A stretch of 64,000 nucleotides of DNA from Nitrospira sp. (GTDB lineage: Bacteria > Nitrospirota > Nitrospiria > Nitrospirales > UBA8639), in NCBI GenBank assembly GCA_024760505.1, contig CP058931.1, positions 124,001-188,000 of the forward strand, read 5' to 3'. Positions 36,134-45,336 of the stretch are shown here, one piece after another. Numbering within the stretch: position 1 is the first letter of the stretch; the number at the start of each line of letters is the position of its first letter. Under the pieces are notes generated by a model, which saw only the letters and a list, made by a program, of their open reading frames with translations, was not told where the DNA came from and ran no database searches. A program made the position numbers and the translations under genes.

Positions 36134-37009
36134 TTAAGCTATAGAGGCTTTTTCGGAATGGGAGGAAGATGGAGTCCAATTGGTGAGTTCACGAAACGCG
36201 ATGGATAACACGATTACGATGATCGGAGTAACCAAATACACAAGAAATGGCCTGAACACATGTTTCACAATCAACATTTGATCAATTTCCAACCAAGTCA
36301 ATAGCGAGGGAGAGCAGTATAAAAATCCGAAAATAAGTGGCAAGCCTCCAAATAATATTGCCAGTCTCAATTCATTCCCTTTAGTTATTTCCGATGACCA
36401 TGCCAAAGATGGCTTAAGATCGACTGCAGTTGCTGGTAGTACCAAACAATAGGGTGCAAGAAGATAGGAAAATCCTCCATAGAACAAAATATTCAATGAA
36501 TAGTTATCCAAGAAGGTTTTTATTAAAACAAGGCCTCCATAATTCTCTTTTAAATTCTCCAACATTTCTAGAGAAAGGTAACGGACTAATATTGCAAGAA
36601 GGACAATGAAAATTGCGGCCAAACACAGAGTTAAATTCCAGCCGAAAAATCGCCACTCTCGTTTACCAAAGGCAATCCGACTCGAAGATTTTCCCTTCCC
36701 ATTTGCTAAAACTAAGCGATGGCAAAAAACAGAAAACAGAGCAGAAATCATTAAGGTGGGAAACGCCGAAAGAATAAAGAAGAAAATTCTACCTGTTAAA
36801 GAATTCCAGTCCTTATTGGCCCAAACGTACTCTACAACGATGTACTCTTGCAGGTAACAAAAGGCGCCGTCGAATAAGGTACACCCAATTATCCAACGGA
36901 ATAATATAGCCCGATGCTGCCATGAAACCATGAGGGCTTCTCGAATCGTCGCCAGGACGGGAAGTTTTTTCAGAGGAATGCTCTGAGATAATTCGGTCAT
37001 AGTTATCAC
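36134..37009 (-). CDS. Multi-pass membrane protein of unknown function
   Basis: I do not recognise a family. The 291 residues show about six hydrophobic segments, for example AILFRWIIGCTLFDGAFCYL, GRIFFFILSAFPTLMISALFSVF, LCLAAIFIVLLAILVRYL, SLNILFYGGFSYLLAPYCLVLPA, AILFGGLPLIFGFLYCSPSLL and FLVYLVTPIIVIVLSIAF. The N-terminus is cytoplasmic-looking (LSQSIPLKKLPVLATIREAL) and the C-terminus is polar. By eye it is richer in A and T than the ccm genes beside it, which with the neighbouring toxin-antitoxin module suggests acquired DNA. It is convergent with the PIN toxin gene. Confidence 0.65.
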   Translation of the reverse strand: MITMTELSQSIPLKKLPVLATIREALMVSWQHRAILFRWIIGCTLFDGAFCYLQEYIVVEYVWANKDWNSLTGRIFFFILSAFPTLMISALFSVFCHRLVLANGKGKSSSRIAFGKREWRFFGWNLTLCLAAIFIVLLAILVRYLSLEMLENLKENYGGLVLIKTFLDNYSLNILFYGGFSYLLAPYCLVLPATAVDLKPSLAWSSEITKGNELRLAILFGGLPLIFGFLYCSPSLLTWLEIDQMLIVKHVFRPFLVYLVTPIIVIVLSIAFRELTNWTPSSSHSEKASIA

Positions 37010-37284
37010 ACGAAAAACGCACTCAAACGCTTACTATTATGCTTTCACTTGTCGGCAAAGTGTTCTTTGCCATCAGACCTGGAAGCATCAACCACCTTTA
37101 TTGAATAGAAAAATAACGCAATGCCCACAATAAGAATGCGCTTTAGCCCAAGCCAGTTGTGAGATTTTCAGGAGACTTTAAAAACATCGGCTTTCAGTCC
37201 TATAGCCTTTTGTGGCGGGTGTCCATTTTACTCACTCAGCAGCGTAGAAATGATGGATTTTTGCTAAGAACATGCAGGAGACGC
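37010..37284. other. Intergenic region
   Basis: No gene or repeat is visible between the membrane protein's start and the terminator of the VIT/VWA gene. It presumably includes the membrane protein's promoter. Confidence 0.4.
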
Positions 37285-37322
37285 AAAAAAAAGGTGGCTC
37301 GGATGTAATACCCGAGCCGCCT
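37285..37322 (-). terminator. Intrinsic terminator of the VIT/VWA gene
   Basis: On the minus strand, GGCGGCTCGG (37312-37321) pairs with CCGAGCCACC (37293-37302), with one G-C/A mismatch pair, and is followed by a run of eight T (37285-37292). It lies 20 bases past the stop of the VIT/VWA gene. Confidence 0.9.
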
Positions 37323-37341
37323 GATTCTAACCACCTCGGTT

Positions 37342-39822
37342 TTACATTACTGCGCGTTGCACCGTGATATACCGCACCATGGACAATTCGGCCAGCGCTT
37401 TTAACTTTTCAAAAGCCAGCTTTCCAATAATTAAACGTCCCGTCTTGGGCTGAGCTACCACTTCAAAGTCCAGTTCTTTCAACTTCTCCAAGGTCTCAGG
37501 ATTGGTATCCGTCAACCAGACTTGAAGCAACACCTTCCCATCAGTCACATATTGCGCCACGTTCTGGGATAAGGTGGACTTTTTCTCCACATGTTCCACC
37601 ATCGATTGGAGTGTGGAATCCATCTTGCCGGAGGAGTCCCCCAGACGAGAATCATCCCTTTCCGGTTCCGTACGATCCACCATAGCCGGTGGGCTGGAGG
37701 CCACGGATTCCCGGGCAACCTTTCCTCCCAGAAAAGATCGACTCATTTTCGCGGCCGGTTGCATCGGGTGTTGCCGAAAACTTCCTGCATGTTCGTCACC
37801 GCTCCCAAAAATGCCTTCGTAGCTCACGCCATCCGGCAGTTCCACCGGCACTTCTACCCGACGTGGTTGTCCACCTTCCGTGATGATCAACTCTTCCACC
37901 GCGACAAATGAAGTAAACTGGGTCATCAGCCGAAAATCCAAGCCCAACTGCGTGATGGCTTCCCGTACATCCTTCCGGGGCTTTCCTTGCTGAACTCCTT
38001 CGAAATCCTTCGCCATCAGCTCCGCAATTTTGGTCCGCGCCCACAAAGAAGCCAGCACATCATGCTCTGGAGCAAAACCGGGTAGATCGACTGGAATATT
38101 CCGTACCACTAAACGTCCGGCCACTTTACCCCGCAACCGTATCGTGCTCTTGCCCGGTGTCGTATACCGGCCTGTCAGCACCAACGGTTTTGCGCTAAAC
38201 AAATCAGGGAGTCGCTTTGGATAGATATCCGACACATCCAGCCCATCCCAATCCACGGACAGATCGGTGAGCAAAGGATGTTGGACCCGCTCATGGAAGC
38301 GCCTGGCCGCAGCCGAGCCATCATCATTCAAGCCCACATACTCCACTTCACCGCGACCCTCTTCAGCCATCTTGTCCAACAAAAATCGATTGACACTGCT
38401 GCCAATCCCAAAAGAAAAGATTCGGGCGTTAGGATGTTTCTGCACTTCGCCAAGAATGGCCATATCGTTGCCAATATACCCATCCGTCATGAAACACACG
38501 ATGCGAACATGTTCTTGCGAATCGGAGGGTTCCAGCGCCGCTCGAATGGCCTTCATCATTTCCGTTCCACCTCCGCCGGACCGTGAGACCAGAAACAGCT
38601 GGGCCTTCCGGACATTCGCCGAAGTCGCCGGAACAGGTTCGGGGAACAGGATATGGGTATCACCCGCAAACGTGATGAGATTAAACGTATCTCGTGGGTT
38701 CAATCCGTCGATGGCCAGGCGCATCGTTTCCTTTGCCTTTTCGATGGGAAAACCCGACATGGACCCGGAGGTATCCAACACAAAGACCAATTCCTTGGGT
38801 GTGACTTCATCAGTCTTTACCCGATCAGGTGGCTGGAGCAGCAACGTGAAAAAGCCATTTTTTCCATTTCGATGCGTCAGGATCGCATCGTGAATATCAT
38901 TCCCCGCCACAGCATAGGTCAGGATAAAATCTTTATTGGGAATAGTCGCTTCCTGTTTGAGGTGGACTTCCGACTGAGAAGCTTGTGAATTGCTCACATC
39001 AATATCATGGGTTGCAGATTGGACCTGCTGAATCGAGACTCCGGCATCGATCTTGACGGTCAAACTCAGATCATGTCCGGAGCGAGTGCCTGGTCTGAGC
39101 ACTGGTGGTGTAATCCTTGAGGCATCAGGGACTTGATCGGTGTCATAGGCCCAGCCCTCGCCGAGCGATGGGACCTGGGCTATGGGTTGCCCCGGGATAT
39201 AGCGCGGCCCCACCACCATCGGAAACACGACCGAATAGACTCCATCGTCATAGGACAGCGTCTCCACGTAACTAATAGTCACCGTAATCTTTTCCCCCGG
39301 AAGAATATTCGCGACCGACTGTGTGAAAATATTCGGCCGTTCCTGATCCAAAAGCCCCGCCACATTGCCTCGCCGTTTCGCCGCTTCATAAATGGCTCTG
39401 GCCTCTTCTCGCTTTTTAATCGTCCCTTTCACCACCCGGTCTCCAACCGTAAGCGTCATGGAATCCACTGCTGCTTCCTGTGGAAGTGGAAAGGTATAGA
39501 CGGCTTCAATCTTGTCGGGATAGGGATTTTCGAACTGCTGGGTGACCTGAGCCCGGGCGAGTGGCCCGCTGACCTGTATGGACACATCCGTATGCTTGAG
39601 GGGAAAAGCTTGGGTGAATTTCCCTTCCGGATCCAGCCCGATCAGACTTCCGGATTGATCTCCATTCACCCACCCTTCATTGGGATGGGTACCGGTATGG
39701 GCAGCGGAGACAGGATGTGTTCCCGCACCGAAAAATCCCGCTCCCACAAGAGCCAACAACCCGGCCAGCCCTCCTCCAACCACCAAGCTCCACCATCGTT
39801 TGCTGCCATGTGCGACGTTCAT
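37342..39822 (-). CDS. VIT and von Willebrand A domain protein
   Basis: The 826 residues begin with a signal anchor (LVVGGGLAGLLALVGAGFFG). A VIT domain follows at about residues 65-200 (LKHTDVSIQVSGPLARAQVTQQFENPYPDKIEAVYTFPLP; then GTIKKREEARAIYEAAKRRG). Next is a VWA domain with an intact metal site, DTSGSMSG at Asp350, and later DGYIGND. The C-terminal part is less conserved and charged. VIT-VWA proteins are related to inter-alpha-trypsin inhibitor heavy chains and probably mediate contacts at the cell surface. AAGGAGG precedes the ATG. An ECF sigma/anti-sigma pair 1 kb upstream on the same strand might control it; parDE lies between on the other strand. Confidence 0.88.
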   Translation of the reverse strand: MNVAHGSKRWWSLVVGGGLAGLLALVGAGFFGAGTHPVSAAHTGTHPNEGWVNGDQSGSLIGLDPEGKFTQAFPLKHTDVSIQVSGPLARAQVTQQFENPYPDKIEAVYTFPLPQEAAVDSMTLTVGDRVVKGTIKKREEARAIYEAAKRRGNVAGLLDQERPNIFTQSVANILPGEKITVTISYVETLSYDDGVYSVVFPMVVGPRYIPGQPIAQVPSLGEGWAYDTDQVPDASRITPPVLRPGTRSGHDLSLTVKIDAGVSIQQVQSATHDIDVSNSQASQSEVHLKQEATIPNKDFILTYAVAGNDIHDAILTHRNGKNGFFTLLLQPPDRVKTDEVTPKELVFVLDTSGSMSGFPIEKAKETMRLAIDGLNPRDTFNLITFAGDTHILFPEPVPATSANVRKAQLFLVSRSGGGGTEMMKAIRAALEPSDSQEHVRIVCFMTDGYIGNDMAILGEVQKHPNARIFSFGIGSSVNRFLLDKMAEEGRGEVEYVGLNDDGSAAARRFHERVQHPLLTDLSVDWDGLDVSDIYPKRLPDLFSAKPLVLTGRYTTPGKSTIRLRGKVAGRLVVRNIPVDLPGFAPEHDVLASLWARTKIAELMAKDFEGVQQGKPRKDVREAITQLGLDFRLMTQFTSFVAVEELIITEGGQPRRVEVPVELPDGVSYEGIFGSGDEHAGSFRQHPMQPAAKMSRSFLGGKVARESVASSPPAMVDRTEPERDDSRLGDSSGKMDSTLQSMVEHVEKKSTLSQNVAQYVTDGKVLLQVWLTDTNPETLEKLKELDFEVVAQPKTGRLIIGKLAFEKLKALAELSMVRYITVQRAVM

Positions 39823-39921
39823 GTTCTACCTCCTTATGTGCAGCGGCCCCATGCCGCTTCACAGGAGGGTATGGCAGGACTTCCTAAATCCTTTCAGGGA
39901 ATAGACGATTTTATGTAAATT

Positions 39922-39933
39922 ATATTGCAATAT
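39922..39933. promoter_or_regulatory. 12-base palindrome before parDE
   Basis: ATATTGCAATAT is a perfect palindrome about 70 bases before the antitoxin start and in the divergent region with the VIT/VWA gene. ParD-type antitoxins bind such sites for autoregulation. Confidence 0.4.
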
Positions 39934-40003
39934 TACTTTACGTGGGCAATAATTAACCCTGTGATTAAGAAAAGTCCCCTGACCAGGAAAGGAGAATAAA
40001 ATT

Positions 40004-40270
40004 ATGGGATCCGAAAATGTGAACGTCAGAGTGACAGGAGATCTTCGCACTCATCTCCAACAACAGATTGGTCAATATGGGCTATATGAGAATGCCAGCG
40101 AATATATCCGTGATCTCATCCGACGGGATCTGAAAGACCGTAAAACTGCTTGGGAGTGGTTACGTGCGGAGTTAGAGCCAGGTCTCAGAGCAGATAAAAG
40201 TCAATTTATTCCTGTGACTGCCGCAGATGTGATTAAACGAAATAGCAAATCCAAGAGGGCTAAGCCTTAA
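40004..40270 (+). CDS. parD: ParD-like ribbon-helix-helix antitoxin
   Basis: The 88 residues match the ParD/CopG family: a short N-terminal beta strand (NVNVRVTGDLRTHLQQQI) for DNA contact, then YENASEYIRDLIRRDLKDR, the conserved second helix, and a flexible C-terminal tail for toxin binding. GAAAGGAGA lies upstream of the ATG. The stop codon overlaps the toxin start by one base (TAATG), so the two are coupled. The pair forms a type II toxin-antitoxin module inserted between the VIT/VWA gene and the sigma factor operon. Confidence 0.87.
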   Translation: MGSENVNVRVTGDLRTHLQQQIGQYGLYENASEYIRDLIRRDLKDRKTAWEWLRAELEPGLRADKSQFIPVTAADVIKRNSKSKRAKP

Positions 40271-40623
40271 TGGCTGGCTATCGATTTTTCCCAGCGGCGG
40301 ATAAACGCCAGGATGAAATTTGGGAATATACCTCCGAACAATGGGGCGAGGACCAGGCAAAGAAATACATTCTGGGTTTGCACAATCACCTTCAAAGACT
40401 TTCCAACAAAGAAATCCCCTGGCAACTGCTTCCCCAACGCCTGGTCGTACCATCAGATTTGAACCTCTCGGTCTTTTTTAGCCGTTACGAAAAGCATTGC
40501 ATTTTTTTCCGAGAACTCTCTGGCAACGACATTGGCGTGATCAGCATTCTCCATGGAGCGATGCAGGTCCCCGTTCGCTTGAATGAGGATTTGGAGAGAA
40601 TATTGAATAAAGAAGAGGAATAA
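40270..40623 (+). CDS. parE: ParE/RelE-family toxin
   Basis: The 117 residues match the RelE/ParE superfamily: YRFFPAADKRQDEIWEYTSEQWGEDQAKKYILGLHNHLQRLSN for the two helices, then VFFSRYEKHCIFFRELSGNDIGVISILHGAMQVP for the beta sheet, ending with the usual helix (LNEDLERIL). ParE toxins poison DNA gyrase and RelE toxins cut mRNA; pairing with a ParD antitoxin favours the ParE type. Start directly at the antitoxin stop. No operon partner beyond this. Confidence 0.87.
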   Translation: MAGYRFFPAADKRQDEIWEYTSEQWGEDQAKKYILGLHNHLQRLSNKEIPWQLLPQRLVVPSDLNLSVFFSRYEKHCIFFRELSGNDIGVISILHGAMQVPVRLNEDLERILNKEEE

Positions 40624-40732
40624 GATTTGTTTGGCAGATCCAAGAATTACGAGGATTTTGTAGATCGAAAGTGATAGGGCGGTATCATGGACAGATATCA
40701 GATACCAAAGTACCAAAGCCCCATTCTTTTCA

Positions 40733-42136
40733 TTAATTTTCCATTAAAGGAATCACCGTATGTAGGGGGTTCCTTTTTACAAGTGCAGGTTGAACCACAA
40801 ATACCGCACCTTCTACCCGCTCAAATTGATATTCCGACATATCAATTTCACTTTCCAGCCATTGGCTCAGGTCGTCTAGAAGCATAGGTGAAAGCAAAAC
40901 GGTTAGAGAAGGAGTCACGGATTTGTTTGAGTTATCCGTTAATTGCCCGAGTGGAAATTCCACCCGTTGGAATGATTTCATTTTGATCCCCGCTTCAGTT
41001 TGTCCCGTCTTGTCGGATTCCATGGGCACCAGATTCTGCCATCTGCCATTTCCCAATGGCGCCAGCACATAGAGATACCCGGACACGTTCGATTCCACAG
41101 CCAATCGAATTTCCGCCCAATTCCCCGTTACCTGCCGTATTTCCACCTCCTCATCTTTGCCCTCTTTCGTCTGTTGGACAAAGCTGTATCGGATCCCCCT
41201 GACAGTTGAAATTGCTGCACCTCCTGCAACATCTCGCTCCAAAGGAAAGGACATCGGCTTCTCTTTAGAAGAGGGTTTCATGGTTTTGGAAAAGGCCCCG
41301 CGAAGGGCCTGGTCGTCCCTATCGTTATCGTTTTTATCACCAATTACTTCATCGACTAACGAGCCACTCGCGGCATAAAACAGTTCCTGGGCACTTGGTG
41401 GTAATTGAGCTGCCTCATCCATAGTTTGGTCGGCTTTTCTGCCAGGGGCTGTGGCTTGAACCTTATCCGCAATCGGTACTTCAGGAGCCTCAGGAACCGA
41501 AAAGGGCTGGAGGGAACGCCCGTCCTTAGGCTGGATCAATGCCGAAGGTGCTGATGGGGATTGAGCCACTTGTTCAAGTGCTCTTTGGCGCCTCATGGCT
41601 AGACCGCTTTCACTCTCGTCGCTTTCCGTTTTGGCTCTAACTTGACCTTCTCCCTCAATTGCCTCCGTCTGAGCCGGTTTGGTCTCCAAGGCCTCCTTCT
41701 GAAACGATGATCTAACTTCATCCGAAGGTTTCTGTATCCGAAATGGGAGTTCCTCTCTTGATGAGGATTTCGCCGCTTCCTGCTCCTGACCGACCACCGA
41801 CCCCCATTCTTTTTCCATTTGCCAGCCAAAGATGAGAGCCAGACCCACGGCCGCAATGCTCCCCGCCCAGGCAAGTGACGTGTGCTCCTTAAACCAGCTC
41901 ACCCATTTCACTTTCTCATCCGAAACACCACCGGAACGTTCGGTTGCTTCTAGACTGGCCAGAATACGCCGGCGGACCTCAGGATCGGCGAGTATGACTT
42001 TCAAGGCTTCTTCATCCGCCAGGGCGTCGAAGAGGGTCTGATCGTTGAGGGCTGCCGCATATAATTGGCGCTTTTCCCCGTCGGTCAGCGTATTGGTGGC
42101 ATAGCCGCCAAGCAGATGCTCCCAGGATGTGGCCAT
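40733..42136 (-). CDS. Anti-sigma-like membrane protein with DUF4384-like C-terminus
   Basis: The 467 residues begin with a cytoplasmic helical region typical of zinc-free anti-sigma factors (WEHLLGGYATNTLTDGEKRQLYAAALNDQTLFDALADEEALKVILAD). One membrane segment follows (SLAWAGSIAAVGLALIFGWQM), then a long low-complexity periplasmic linker rich in Glu, Ser, Lys and Pro. The folded C-terminal domain (WAEIRLAVESNVSGYLYVLAPLGNGRWQNLVPMES, then FQRVEFPLGQL) resembles DUF4384. It overlaps the ECF sigma gene by one base (TAATG) and lies downstream of it, as an anti-sigma partner should. The periplasmic domain may sense the envelope signal. Confidence 0.75.
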   Translation of the reverse strand: MATSWEHLLGGYATNTLTDGEKRQLYAAALNDQTLFDALADEEALKVILADPEVRRRILASLEATERSGGVSDEKVKWVSWFKEHTSLAWAGSIAAVGLALIFGWQMEKEWGSVVGQEQEAAKSSSREELPFRIQKPSDEVRSSFQKEALETKPAQTEAIEGEGQVRAKTESDESESGLAMRRQRALEQVAQSPSAPSALIQPKDGRSLQPFSVPEAPEVPIADKVQATAPGRKADQTMDEAAQLPPSAQELFYAASGSLVDEVIGDKNDNDRDDQALRGAFSKTMKPSSKEKPMSFPLERDVAGGAAISTVRGIRYSFVQQTKEGKDEEVEIRQVTGNWAEIRLAVESNVSGYLYVLAPLGNGRWQNLVPMESDKTGQTEAGIKMKSFQRVEFPLGQLTDNSNKSVTPSLTVLLSPMLLDDLSQWLESEIDMSEYQFERVEGAVFVVQPALVKRNPLHTVIPLMEN

Positions 42137-42687
42137 TATAAATCCTTCTCCACGGTTTTCTTTTTGTCTTCACCAGCCTGAGAGATAGTGGTCTCCCAGC
42201 ATCCTCCCATAAGAGCCAGAAGCTGTTTTCGACAGCGGGAGTCCCAGGTATAAATGGTGTTGATGGATCGCTCACCGAATATCCGTTGAATTTCCGGAAA
42301 GGTGTGGCCTTGAAGCTTCAACCGGAATAATTCCCGGCAACGCTCACCCAATTGCTGGAGCGCCTCAATCAATTGATCTACCCGCTCTTTCTGCTCGGCT
42401 TCCATGGCGGGATCATCTCCAGAATCTGCAAGCGGCCGATCATCTATCGATTCCTGATGATATTCCCCACGTCTGAGGCTTTTTCGATGGAGATCCAGGA
42501 TTTTATACCTGAGAATTTGAAAGGACAGCGGAACCAGTTCAGTTAATTCAGTGACCTGAGGATATTTCTCGTGCAGGACCATGAGAACCTCTTGAGCCAA
42601 ATCTTCCGCCACTTCCCTACTACCACGAGATGTCGCAAACGCCACAATCCTTTCACGGAGTTGGCGGAGGATTTCCTCACGGGTCAT
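42136..42687 (-). CDS. ECF-type RNA polymerase sigma factor
   Basis: The 183 residues, from the ATG at 42687, have the two sigma-70 domains. Region 2 includes VAEDLAQEVLMVLHEKYPQVTELTELVPLSFQILRYKILDLHRK. Region 4 includes RVDQLIEALQQLGERCRELFRLKLQGHTFPEIQRIFGERSINTIYTWDSRCRKQLL, the helix-turn-helix that reads the -35 element. A longer frame to 42729 starts with a TTG lacking usable spacing to a ribosome site. It is cotranscribed with the anti-sigma-like gene. Its targets are unknown; the VIT/VWA gene downstream is a candidate. Confidence 0.88.
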   Translation of the reverse strand: MTREEILRQLRERIVAFATSRGSREVAEDLAQEVLMVLHEKYPQVTELTELVPLSFQILRYKILDLHRKSLRRGEYHQESIDDRPLADSGDDPAMEAEQKERVDQLIEALQQLGERCRELFRLKLQGHTFPEIQRIFGERSINTIYTWDSRCRKQLLALMGGCWETTISQAGEDKKKTVEKDL

Positions 42688-42941
42688 AGCCCGGTTATGG
42701 CCTTTCCCCGTTAATGGACAACAATTCAACCTCTAGACTTATTGTGCACGAGGATTTTCGCAACCAGGGTAACTTCCCGGAAGTCATACGCTTGATCATG
42801 GAAGGTGGCGCCCTCATGATTCCTGAACCTTCTGGATATTGTACCATTGGATGGGGATGGAGGAGAGAAACCTGCAAGAGAGCACACACGAACCCATAGG
42901 CAACCGGCGGAAAACCCGGAAGATGATAACAGCAGAAGGCT

Positions 42942-43778
42942 CTACACTTTCTGCACTTCGAAATACAGAAGCGCGTGGTCGGAATATTTCCTGGTCCACG
43001 CATCTCGTTTCTCAGGAGTCGTTTCTTGCGGCCACCCGCGAATATCGATGTGGGCTGCTCCAAAGGCCTTAAACTGCAAATGGTCCGCCGCCACGACGTG
43101 ATCAAGGTTGCCCGGTGAGTAAGAGGACTTCGAACCCGGCCAATAGGTCTCCGGATAGGACTTGTCGAGTACCCGCATCTTTCGGGTTTTCACGCGTTTT
43201 TGCAGACGTTGAACCTCCTCGTCCGCACTGACGTCTTTCGTGCTAAACGTCAGATTCATCCCCATCGTGTTGAGATCCCCCAGAAAGATATAATTCGCCT
43301 GGCCCTCATTGCACGAGGCCTTATCCAGGACTTTTCGCAATTTGAGCGCCCGTTCGGTCTGATCGTCCCGCAAGCCAAACCCTCGAGGTTCCGTCAGACT
43401 TTTTAAATGCAAAAACAAAAGGGGATAGGCTTTCCCATCCACTTGAATCGTAAGCAAGGAACCAGGCCGCAGAACGGATACCCCCGATTTAAATTCCAGC
43501 CGTTGAGTATAAAAACTCGAGAAGGTTCGCTTCACACCTATCAGAATCTCCTGTGCTTGAGGCCCCTCCGTAATATGAAACTGGTAATCCGGCATCACCG
43601 CCACAATGGTGTTATATACCGTCGATCCTACGACTTCGTACACCGCGACCACATCAGCATGTTGTTGAGCCAGATACTCGATAATGGGTTCAACCGGTTT
43701 TTTCGGCTTCGCCTTATTTTTGTTCATCGCCCCGAAATGCTCCACATTCCAAGAGGCAACGGAGAATGCTTTGGCCAT
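42942..43778 (-). CDS. Endonuclease/exonuclease/phosphatase (EEP) family protein
   Basis: The 278 residues carry the EEP (DNase I / exonuclease III-like) motifs in order: ASWNVEHFG near the N-terminus, VVAVYEV for the catalytic Glu, LLFLHLKS, FLGDLNTMG for Asp/Asn, GNLDHVVA, and the C-terminal SDHALLYFEV with the catalytic His. No signal peptide is visible, so it is probably cytoplasmic. It may act on DNA, RNA or phosphoesters. AAGGAGG precedes two adjacent ATG codons; I use the second (43778), which has better spacing. It stands alone between the sigma factor and a CopD-like gene. Confidence 0.88.
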   Translation of the reverse strand: MAKAFSVASWNVEHFGAMNKNKAKPKKPVEPIIEYLAQQHADVVAVYEVVGSTVYNTIVAVMPDYQFHITEGPQAQEILIGVKRTFSSFYTQRLEFKSGVSVLRPGSLLTIQVDGKAYPLLFLHLKSLTEPRGFGLRDDQTERALKLRKVLDKASCNEGQANYIFLGDLNTMGMNLTFSTKDVSADEEVQRLQKRVKTRKMRVLDKSYPETYWPGSKSSYSPGNLDHVVAADHLQFKAFGAAHIDIRGWPQETTPEKRDAWTRKYSDHALLYFEVQKV

Positions 43779-43966
43779 CATCTCCTCCTTGGTGACGTGT
43801 GATAGGTCATGAATGTACTACGTATCGGCAGATTGTCCCACGGGCTTGGAAGAAAAAAACGTTTCCTTCAGCGGGACTACAATTCGCTCACGATTTCTTG
43901 AGGATAACTTTCAGCCATCAGGCTTATTGACCGAATCCCGAAGCACCAGAGGAAACGTTGTGCACG

Positions 43967-44446
43967 TCAAATGGACGTCAAATAGGCCGCAATGAACAAG
44001 ACGGCCAGGCTCAGACTCAATATCGCTCGTTGGACCCACACCACTTTGCCGGAAAACAGGAGTGGCTCCGTCTCATTCTTTTTGCCTTTTGCGGGGACAC
44101 CATAGGGATCAAGAATAAGATCGTGGACGAAAATCAATCCTCCTACAATCGCAAATACAAAGAGCTTAAGCATCATGATCAAGCCCCAACTGGTTTCAAT
44201 ACGTGCTGACCCGCTTTCATCCAATAACTGAGACGCTCCGGTAAAGACCAGGGCCATGAGACTCACCCACCCCACCATTTTAAACCGTTGGCCAAATTTT
44301 TTGACCATCTCAAGAGCTTCCATCGACGGTACCCTAGCCTTACCTTCGGTCAAACTTGGCCTGACGACGAGCTGAACAAACATCCATCCGCCAATGAAGG
44401 TGATGGCGGCCAATAAATGAATCCACGTGACAACATAGGCAGGCAT
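43967..44446 (-). CDS. CopD-like membrane protein
   Basis: The 159 residues have four hydrophobic segments: YVVTWIHLLAAITFIGGWMFVQLVV, MVGWVSLMALVFTGASQL, GLIMMLKLFVFAIVGGLIFVHDLIL and AILSLSLAVLFIAAYL. The pattern of a conserved His in the first segment (WIHLLAAITFIGG), the second Gly-rich turn and a His in the third segment (FVHD) matches the CopD/DUF2214-like group of small four-helix membrane proteins, often taken to handle copper or heme. TAGGAG sits 7 bases before the ATG. Function is not settled. Confidence 0.75.
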   Translation of the reverse strand: MPAYVVTWIHLLAAITFIGGWMFVQLVVRPSLTEGKARVPSMEALEMVKKFGQRFKMVGWVSLMALVFTGASQLLDESGSARIETSWGLIMMLKLFVFAIVGGLIFVHDLILDPYGVPAKGKKNETEPLLFSGKVVWVQRAILSLSLAVLFIAAYLTSI

Positions 44447-44591
44447 ATATTTTCTCCTACAATTTCCATTTATCTACTAAACGGTGCCATAATACCCACT
44501 GAAACAGGGAAAGACCACCAAGAAACGTGCTGGATTCTTTCGTCCCTTGACTGGAATCGGCTATGGGTCTCTCAACAGCTGTGGAGGTCAA

Positions 44592-45263
44592 ATGATGAAA
44601 ATTCGCTTTCAGCTATTCCCAAATCTTTCCCAAATATTTGTCCTGGGGCTTCTGGGTCCATTCGCACTTACTGGATTCATGGCCATTGACTCCTCGTGGG
44701 GCGCCGAAGCAGACAAGGAGCGATGGAATAAGAAATATGAAACCGAGAACTATCTATTCGGACGCGACCCCATCCCGTTTTTAACGGACCATGTCGATCT
44801 TCTACCCCAGGGGGCTGCCCTTGACCTGGCCATGGGTGAAGGACGCAACGGGGTCTTTTTAGCCACAAAAGGCTTTCAGGTCACCGGGGTCGACATTTCA
44901 GAGGCGGGTTTCAAAAAAGCCCAAGCCCTCGCTGCCGAGAAAGGCGTGAAACTGACCACCGTCGTCGCCGACCTGGAACAATACACGATTCCCCCCAATT
45001 CCTACGATGTGATTATCTGCACCTATTTCCTGCAGCGCGATCTCTTCCCAAAAATCACTGCTGCCCTCAAGCCCGGCGGGGTAGTCCTGATCGAAACCTA
45101 TACGGTTGATCATTTGCAATACCGCCCACAATTTAACAGGACCTTCCTCCTGGAGCGGAATGAATTATTGACGTTGCTCCCTGGCTTGCGGGTATTGCGC
45201 TACCAAGAAGTCGATACTGGAGATGCAGCCTTTGCCAGTATCCTGGCACAAAAGCCTACATAA
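44592..45263 (+). CDS. TehB-like SAM methyltransferase with an N-terminal signal peptide
   Basis: The 223 residues include a class I methyltransferase domain: KERWNKKYETENYLFGRDP, then motif I as ALDLAMGEGRNGVFLATKGFQVTGVDIS, VVADLEQY, and ICTYFLQRDLFPKI with the post-motif. The start at the ATG at 44592 follows GGAGG, and a second ATG follows immediately. Before the enzyme part is a clear hydrophobic signal sequence (IFVLGLLGPFALTGFMA) and a cleavage-like SSWGAEA. TehB-type enzymes are normally cytoplasmic, because SAM is. Either the signal is retained as a membrane anchor or the annotation of function needs care. It is divergent from the CopD-like gene. Confidence 0.82.
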   Translation: MMKIRFQLFPNLSQIFVLGLLGPFALTGFMAIDSSWGAEADKERWNKKYETENYLFGRDPIPFLTDHVDLLPQGAALDLAMGEGRNGVFLATKGFQVTGVDISEAGFKKAQALAAEKGVKLTTVVADLEQYTIPPNSYDVIICTYFLQRDLFPKITAALKPGGVVLIETYTVDHLQYRPQFNRTFLLERNELLTLLPGLRVLRYQEVDTGDAAFASILAQKPT

Positions 45264-45336
45264 GCTCCAAGATAATTCCTGGGTCTTTGGCTTTCTTCCT
45301 CCCCTTTGTAAGCAACTGTCTTCAATGTCAACTCGC

